Assembly: GCA_905250115.1 (NCBI GenBank)
Contig: CAJNOI010000192.1
Coordinates: forward strand, 62,001 to 126,000
Length of the DNA: 64,000 nucleotides
Source of the DNA: Adineta steineri
Lineage: Eukaryota > Rotifera > Eurotatoria > Adinetida > Adinetidae
Direction of reading: 5' to 3'
Positions within the stretch are counted from its first letter, which is position 1. Each line of letters begins with the position of its first letter. The notes beneath the pieces are model-generated. The model was not told where the DNA came from, made no database searches, and saw nothing but the letters and a program-made list of their open reading frames with translations. Shown here in pieces: positions 57,570 through 64,000 of this stretch. The position numbers were made by a program, and so were the translations under genes.

Positions 57570-59835
57570 ATGCGGTCTATCATCGTCCTATTTCTCATCA
57601 TGTCCATTTCATCTGTAAAAGGTTTGTTAGATTATCTTTTTTCATTTGATTCTATCATAATATAATTGAATTCTATAGGACAAACGACACAACTACCTGA
57701 TTATTCTTGTAGTGAAAATAATGTTTCGATTCAGTTTACATTGTCTTCATCATCTCATTCAGCTTCGAATCCAACATCAAATTGTTCTTTACAACAATGT
57801 AATACAAGCTTGAATGGTAACAATAATTGTCTTTCATCATCAACATCTTGTTTTGACTATCGAACAATAAATAATATTAGTTATTGTGCACCGGGTATTT
57901 TATGTTCAATATTAGAAAGATGTGATAATATTACACAAACATGTTCATCAAATAATTCAGTGTGCGTTATTAATTCATGTTGTTCATCACAAGCAGTATG
58001 TTTACCATTATTAGCAGCATACATGTGCAAAACAGGTACTAGTACATATTATTCACATTTTAGTCATAGTTATAGATAAAGTATCCTTCATTTGTATAAA
58101 ATTTCTGTCGAGTGATACTTTTCTTGTAGTGAAAACTAATATAATAGATAGAGAAATATAGATTTGTGATATCTATTGTTAATTAAAACGAGGAACGACA
58201 AAGAGATGAAGAACTGAACTATGCTGAATTTTTCCGTTTAGTCAGTGACTGACACATTAATATAATCTCATATATCACTTTGTTGGTAGGATAAGCGATT
58301 AAAGTTTCATAGTAATGCATTGTTATGATAGATCATCTCAAGTAAAATCGATATTTTACTTGATTAATTCATATTCGTAGTTATTTCTATTTCTTCTGTT
58401 ACCATCGTTGTCCTAGTAATATTAATTTCTAGTTATGTTAGATATGATTAAGCAATAATACTGATTACCATTGTTTTGATTGTGAGTTCTAGAGAACCAT
58501 AGAAGAGTTGATGCAAACTTCATATTTTCCATTCCATTGAACATCTTTCAAGCATAGCTTAGAAAATTTATAGAGAATCGAAAAACATCCTTTATATATT
58601 TGATTAAGATAACAGAAGAAATAGAAAATATAGAAAAATGAAGATGTAATAACGATATATGAAAAGATCTTGTGCAATTCATTTGACTACTATTCTCTGT
58701 CTGCCGAAGTTGCAGGTAATATAAAACAGAGATATCAAAGACTATAGTTTTCAAAATAATAAAAAATACTATAGAAGAATAATGATTGTTGATTGTTTGA
58801 CGATCTAATACTGTATTGTCTAAATATATAAAAATATAACTTCTAGGATGGTTTTTTACTAACAATGTAAGTAATGCACGATATTGGCACACAGCATCTG
58901 TCTTATCTAATGGAAAAGTATTAGTTACTGGTGGTTCAGCCAATGGTTATTTAAATAGTGCTGAATCCTATGATCTATCAACAGGTACTTGGACAACTAC
59001 TAGTAACATGACTAATGCACGGGGTTCTCACACAGCATCTATATTATCAAATGGAAAAGTATTAGTTAGTGGTGGATATGGTAACGGTTATTTAAATAAT
59101 GTTGAGCTGTATGATCCATTAACAGGCACTTGGACAACTATTGGTAATATGATTACTGAACGAGCTTTTCACACAGCATCTACATTATCAAGTGGAAAAA
59201 TATTAGTTACTGGTGGAGATAATACGAATACTATTTTAAATAGTGCTGAATTATATGATCCATTAACAGGTATTTGGACAAATACTGGTAACATGAATAA
59301 TGCACGACGATGGCATACAGTATCTGTATTATCAAATGGAAAAGTATTAGTTATTGGTGGAGAGAATTATAATGGTTTTTTAAATAGTGCTGAATTGTAT
59401 GATCCATCAACAGGTATTTGGACAACTACTAGTAACATGAGTAATGCAAGAACTGAGCATACAGCATGTGCATTATCAAATGGAAAAATATTAGTTACTG
59501 GTGGAGCTGGTATTAGTGGTGCTTTGAATAGTGCTGAACTGTATGATCCATCAACAGGCACTTGGACAACTACTAGCAACATGGTTGCTACACGATACTG
59601 GCACACAGCATCTTTATTATCAAATGGAAAAGTGTTAGTTACTGGTGGATGGAATGGTAATATTGTTTTAAATAGTACTGAGCTGTTTGATCCATCAATA
59701 GGTACTTGGACAACTACTAGTTACATGACTAATGTACGACAATTTCACACAGCATCTGTATTATCAAGTGGAAAAGTATTAGTTACTGGTGGTTGGAATG
59801 GTACTAATGCTATAAATAATGCAGAATTATATTAA
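57570..59835 (+). CDS. Secreted Cys-rich plus Kelch-repeat protein (three exons)
   Basis: Preferred model join(57570..57621,57679..58035,58847..59835), 465 aa. Exon 1 is a signal peptide (MRSIIVLFLIMSISSVKG), followed by a 57-nt intron. Exon 2 is a ~115-residue domain with about 16 cysteines (CAPGILCSILERCDNITQTC, SVCVINSCCSSQAVC). Exon 3 holds seven Kelch-type repeats like those of the gene at 0.2-2.2 kb and is open from the acceptor ttctag (58,841-58,846) with no Met before 59,008, so it needs an upstream exon. The donor cag-gtacta at 58,036 and that acceptor are both phase 1, and the 811-nt intron compares with 809 nt in the paralogue. Alternative: exons 1-2 form a separate 150-aa secreted protein stopping at 58,079, and the Kelch exon has another first exon. 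The first two exons and the Kelch exon are each well supported; the junction is inferred. Confidence 0.62.
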
Positions 59836-60140
59836 TTATTTTATTCTTTTTCTTGCAAGTAATGCGAATTCCAAACAATACTTTAGTTAGAAAAAATGTC
59901 AGCTTGTGTCGTTCACTAATTGTTTCCTTCCACATTTTTACTGAATTATCATTTACTTTAATATTCCATCCCAAACTAAAATAAATATCTTTGTTTTTCT
60001 ACTCTGATCTATCAGTTTATTATGATCAACAAAACTTACAATTGATACGATAACTTTACTTAGCCTTTCAAATGTTTTCTTCGTTTTGCAGTGTAGCTAC
60101 TCACAATATTTAATTGTTTTGATATTATTCATCAGATTTG
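59836..60140 (+). repeat. Duplicated 3' flank of Kelch gene, copy 2
   Basis: Counterpart of 2,240-2,490. The same landmarks occur in the same order, with small indels and roughly 80 percent identity by eye. Confidence 0.75.
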
Positions 60141-61615
60141 GAATCTATGGTCATTGAAACACCTCGGTCATTAAAAGACCTTAGAGTAAGTTCATGAATG
60201 ACATAGATGAGTTAAACAAAATACGGATATCCAACTTATCTTAGATTTACATAAATATATATGTTAACGAGAAATAATAGAAAATAAGATAATTTCTATA
60301 CAATTACGTAGTGAAAGTTATCAGCCGGTTTGAAACTTATAATCCGACTAAAAGTAGTTGTGATAGATGTCGAATTAGGTCCTGCATCGAGTAGTGCAAT
60401 TTTCGAGGGAGATTCACCAACTGAAAAGGTGCGCAGGGTTCAGTGTTTTTATGGATATGAATGTGGCTGTAAACCTTCTTCAATATCTATGTCCACACCA
60501 TCAATGAGGAAAGATGAAATCTTTTGATAAGTTCACATAATTTGTTAGAATTGAATAATTTTGATAAACTATTTGATTAAAAAAAATAGTCCAAATTAAG
60601 TAGTACACGCATACGGCAAAAATACGAACGTTCTCGTCAGGGATTAACTTCATTTCCATTTATTTTTATTATCTCATATAGAAAAAATTCTATATGCAAA
60701 TAGAATGTTCATTAGTGTAAAATTCAAAATATGCTCAAAAGAAAAATAAAAACTAGAATAAAGTTAATTTCATTGAAATATTAATTCAAATCTTTACATA
60801 CCATCTCTAGTTTATTATAGTGATAAATAATTCAAAAGAACATACGCAATACATTAAAAGCAACATAAAAGATTTTTTTTCTTCAAATTAATTTTCAGGC
60901 ATTTTAGAAAATGAAAAACAAACGTGACGTTTTTTAAATATAATTTAAAGATCTCTCGAAATGTTAATTTATTTTTGAATTAAAATGGAAGACAAAATTT
61001 ATAATAAATCTCAGAAATTTACTAATTATGAGTCTAAAATAAATTGTTTACATCACCTAGAGAATGATGTAAGTCACAGAAGTTGTCTCTGCTCTATGTA
61101 ACATAAACTTAGATAAACATCCAATTCGTAAATAAATACTGGAATATGTTGCTTCATTTTGTACAATCATTTGCTAATAGATTAGTACTAATGATATTCC
61201 ATTTGCGATTACAGTACTGGTTCTAAAAAATATTACTTAAAAGTTTTCTATTCTAGTGACATATAGATCTTGGAAAATGACAAATTAAATCTCGTCTATA
61301 TACAATTGAAGTAGATATTATGTATTTGTAAATTAATGTTAAATCAATAAATATGACAACTAGTGATGAACTTTGTAGGAATAAAGAAAATTAGAGTACA
61401 CAAAATGATTATGAATCAAATTCGCTGATATGTTTCTCGATTCCAATTCATTTTAGAATATTTTAAAAACACACCTGTTTCACGTGTAGTACAGATGAAA
61501 ACTGCAAGTAATGTAGCATGTCTATTTTAATTGAAAGAAAGTTTTATTAATTTTATTGCAATATACAAATAACAAAATATGACTATATGGAATGACAAAT
61601 TCACTAGTTTTGACG
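60141..61615. other. Intergenic region
   Basis: AT-rich, no supported gene. A short plus-strand frame near 60,330-60,527 lies in a somewhat GC-richer patch but has no recognisable family. Confidence 0.5.
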
Positions 61616-61762
61616 TTATTGAGTTTCTAACCATTCATTGCATTCATTCTCTAATTGAGGATCAGTATTATTTTCTGGAGGATGACGAAGAATTGATAAT
61701 GATGATTGCTGCTGTTGATAAGAAACTATTCTTCCAGGACTGTATGGTAAACTATTAAACAT
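61616..61762 (-). other. Probable C-terminal continuation in a shifted frame
   Basis: Open frame of 48 codons plus stop, beginning around MFNSLPYSPG and ending LETQ. It overlaps the last codons of the four-TM gene. A cytoplasmic tail rich in Gln, Ser, Pro and Glu would suit that protein. No intron with good splice sites joins the two frames, so a small indel in the genome or assembly is favoured. Confidence 0.4.
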
Positions 61763-62387
61763 AACGTGTTAGTTGAAATGATTGATTTTCTATAGATTGT
61801 CGTCGATGTAGATGACCTTCTTCATCACAGTCATACAAATTGCAAGCCAAACATATTGTTGTTGGAATGGGGATAATACAAATATAAAGAAATGTTTGGC
61901 AGTTGGAGCACGGAGATCGTCTCAGAGTATAAATAAGTGCTGTTGTAAAAAGTATAATGGCGTATATCATATGCATAACGGTTCGAATAATGAGCTCCTT
62001 TCGTGTGAGTTTTCGAAGCGTAGTACTTATACTGAACAAAATAAGAACGACAGCAAGAACAAGGGCTGCAGTCAAAAATACGATTGATACTGATTCAACA
62101 TCTGTATGACAAACGATTGAATAGTTTCCTCTAGAGTTTTGTCGATATGAGCATTTAGCAAAGATTCTAGACCATGTTTGAGGTTGTTTTTGTGTTTGAT
62201 TATTTTGAGAATTGAAATTTACAGAAAGAGGTGATTCGTTTAAACGCAATTCAAATTGACCAAATAGATAAAAAAATGGAATTAAATCGACAAAAGAAAG
62301 AATAAAAGCCAAAAAACAGCAGATATTAACTTCGTCGTCGCCCGATGGTCTTCCATGAATTCGTCTGAGCATAATTGTATTATACAT
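61755..62387 (-). CDS. Four-transmembrane protein of unknown function, possibly frame-broken
   Basis: 210 aa from the ATG at 62,387 (MYNTIMLRR; MLRR at 62,372 is an alternative). Hydrophobic segments are ICCFLAFILSFVDLIPFFYL, SIVFLTAALVLAVVLILFSI, VMHMIYAIILFTTALIYTL and TFLYICIIPIPTTICLACNL. An extracellular-type loop between TM1 and TM2 has CSYRQNSRGNYSIVC, a sequon and two cysteines. The basic TLRKLTRKEL segment follows TM2 and cysteines flank TM4 (SPCSNCQ, NLYDCDEEG). The family is not recognised; the topology resembles tetraspan proteins. The frame ends at TAA (61,755), but a shifted frame, 61,616-61,762, stays open for 48 codons with protein-like composition (FNSLPYSPGRIVSYQQQQSS to NEWLETQ). 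The true C-terminus may therefore be cut off by a 1-nt indel. Confidence 0.6.
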   Translation of the reverse strand: MYNTIMLRRIHGRPSGDDEVNICCFLAFILSFVDLIPFFYLFGQFELRLNESPLSVNFNSQNNQTQKQPQTWSRIFAKCSYRQNSRGNYSIVCHTDVESVSIVFLTAALVLAVVLILFSISTTLRKLTRKELIIRTVMHMIYAIILFTTALIYTLRRSPCSNCQTFLYICIIPIPTTICLACNLYDCDEEGHLHRRQSIENQSFQLTRYV

Positions 62388-62426
62388 CAGAATGTTTTTA
62401 GTTGAATATGATGTTTCGATAATCAA

Positions 62427-64000
62427 AATGAAGCAACATGGATGCTAATACAATGATATAAAAGAAAAGAAGAGGGCGCTTGATTTGATAGATGCATTCA
62501 TAATGAACATATTATTTGACCGGATGACCGATGTAGAATGCATTTTCTTCCATATTTTTCATTACTTCTATCGTCTATAGAGTAAATTAATCTGATTTTT
62601 TTGGATTAACTTACTGTTTGATAAAGTCACCAGTTTAAAGCATAAATTATGAAATAGTACGATCCTTGATAACTAAAACCTTTTCATCTGTGCATAATGC
62701 TCAAAAATTGATTAAAATAGGATTATATATGAAATAAATGTCAATACCGTTATCAAAAAAACGTACATTAGCTTTTAGTTATAATGACGAGGGTAATTAT
62801 CAATAATGAATGGAATTCGTTAACAATTCAAAACTCATTCTCAAACATTAAAAAACAGTTCTATCACATCTTTGCTGTGAATTATAATATCTCATTTTTG
62901 TTATATTTGAAAACTATCTTGTGCAGACGTTTCGATATCTATTAACACGAACGAATCAAACAACATGTCATTGATTTTCAATGTGCATATTTGATGTAAA
63001 TGAAAAGTTGGTTGAAAAATTACAAACTGTAATTAAATCACAAGAACTGATGAATAATTATTTAATTGAGACCTATCAACGACAAGTTTTATTTTAAAAT
63101 GATGGAACTGGGACTCAAGACATATAAAAACTGATCTATAAAAAATCAACAGAAAAATAATACATAAAAATGCTGCTTTAAAACCAGTTGATGTTTCACA
63201 TTTTCGGAATAAATTCTATTTTTCCTAGTTCTTCCGGGCAATCTTCGGATCACGTCAAATCAATGCGATATTTATCGGTGTACGTGTATCATTTTAGATA
63301 TGAACGGATTATTAACGATAATTAAGGTAAGGGTGTGGGTGTTGATATGATTTTCATTTAAACCACATATTCGGATCTACGCCTACATCCACACTCTCTT
63401 CTGAATATATTCAAATATAACAAATTTGATCTTTTGTTTATTTTTATTTTATTTTTAATATTTAAATGTAAACGTCATTTTAGAATTTTATTCTCATCGA
63501 ATATTTTTTCTTTTAAAAAATACATTTTCTTCATCTAATTTTTCGATTTTGATAGATTTCATTCTTATTCATTTATCATTTTTCTTCTCTTTCTCTCAAT
63601 AGAACCAATAAAATTTCTATTTCGAAGTTTTTTTTCTTAATTTAAATGTTTTTCTCAATTTGAAAAATATTTTATTTGATTTTTCTATAAAAAATAAAAT
63701 TTTCTTTGAAACTCTTTTAATTTGATTCATTCACCAAAAATTCTATGTCAGTTGTTTTATTCATTTTCATTTTTTTAATTTCAAATTAAAATTAACAAAT
63801 TTTTATTTACTTTATTTCTAAAAATAAAAAACAAATTTATTTTCTTCAAGAGTTTTCATAAATTAATGTTTCTCATTTATTTTTAAAAATATAAATCGAA
63901 GTTTTATCAAACGAAATTAAGCATATTTTGAGTTTCAAATTTTTTCATATTTTTGAATTCGATGATTATTATAATCATCAACATAAAGATTTCCTTCATC
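62427..64000. other. Terminal AT-rich region
   Basis: No supported gene. It contains a telomere-like fold-back at 63,326-63,398 (AAGGGTGTGGGTGTTGAT against ATCTACGCCTACATCCACAC). Beyond 63,420 the DNA is extremely AT-rich low-complexity sequence. Confidence 0.55.
63326..63398. repeat. Telomere-like fold-back
   Basis: Imperfect arms of about 20 nt around a ~35-nt loop, same family as 54,642-54,720. Confidence 0.5.

Noticed and set aside
57221-57607. 128-codon minus-strand frame
   Set aside because: It overlaps a convincing signal-peptide exon on the other strand and has no recognisable domain.
60330-60527. 65-codon frame with a slightly GC-richer composition
   Set aside because: No ATG at its start, no family resemblance and no splice partner found.

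Overview
The window looks like nuclear DNA from a bdelloid rotifer (Rotaria/Adineta-type). The call rests on AT-rich sequence, a mix of roughly 55-75 nt introns and longer ones, intronless GPCR genes, a TFIIB of metazoan length, and several genes whose domains look bacterial: Kelch repeats of the 'SNGKVLVTGG' type, a bacterial-style glycoside-hydrolase-like propeller, and 'DxDCGGxC' cysteine-rich repeats. No species is claimed, and all family calls come from reading the sequence without database searches.

Layout. 0.2-2.2 kb: membrane-anchored Kelch protein (+). 2.9-9.5 kb: two copies of a ~2.4 kb segment, each carrying an intronless 7TM receptor (+). 10-11 kb: an unrelated rhodopsin-like receptor (-). 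11-15 kb: AT-rich non-coding DNA with repeats. 15.0-16.1 kb: alpha-arrestin-like adaptor (+). 16.8-17.7 kb: TFIIB (+). 18.3-19.5 kb: two-exon, two-TM protein (-). 21.7-23.3 kb: decayed sialate O-acetylesterase (-).

The dominant feature is 24.7-51.6 kb (-): one apparent gene of at least 44 exons. Four 5' exons encode a signal-anchor and an ectodomain start. They are followed by 40 tandem exons, nearly all exactly 153 or 156 nt and all phase 1-1. Each encodes one ~51-residue cysteine-rich repeat (PSC-x-DGN...D-x-DCGG...C...DC-NGNC...C), giving about 2,240 residues. Its introns preserve recent multi-exon duplications, large inverted repeats and a TIR element. 55.0-56.7 kb: secreted glycoside-hydrolase-like propeller (+). 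57.6-59.8 kb: second Kelch gene (+), probably joined to a secreted Cys-rich N-terminus. 61.6-62.4 kb: four-TM protein with a C-terminal frame break (-).

The genes do not form a pathway. Most encode receptors, adhesive or secreted surface proteins, and much of the window has grown by local duplication. A dispersed family of short fold-backs with GTGTGGGTGT / ACACCCACAC arms runs through the non-coding DNA. It resembles the TGTGGG-type telomere repeat that I recall being reported for bdelloids.
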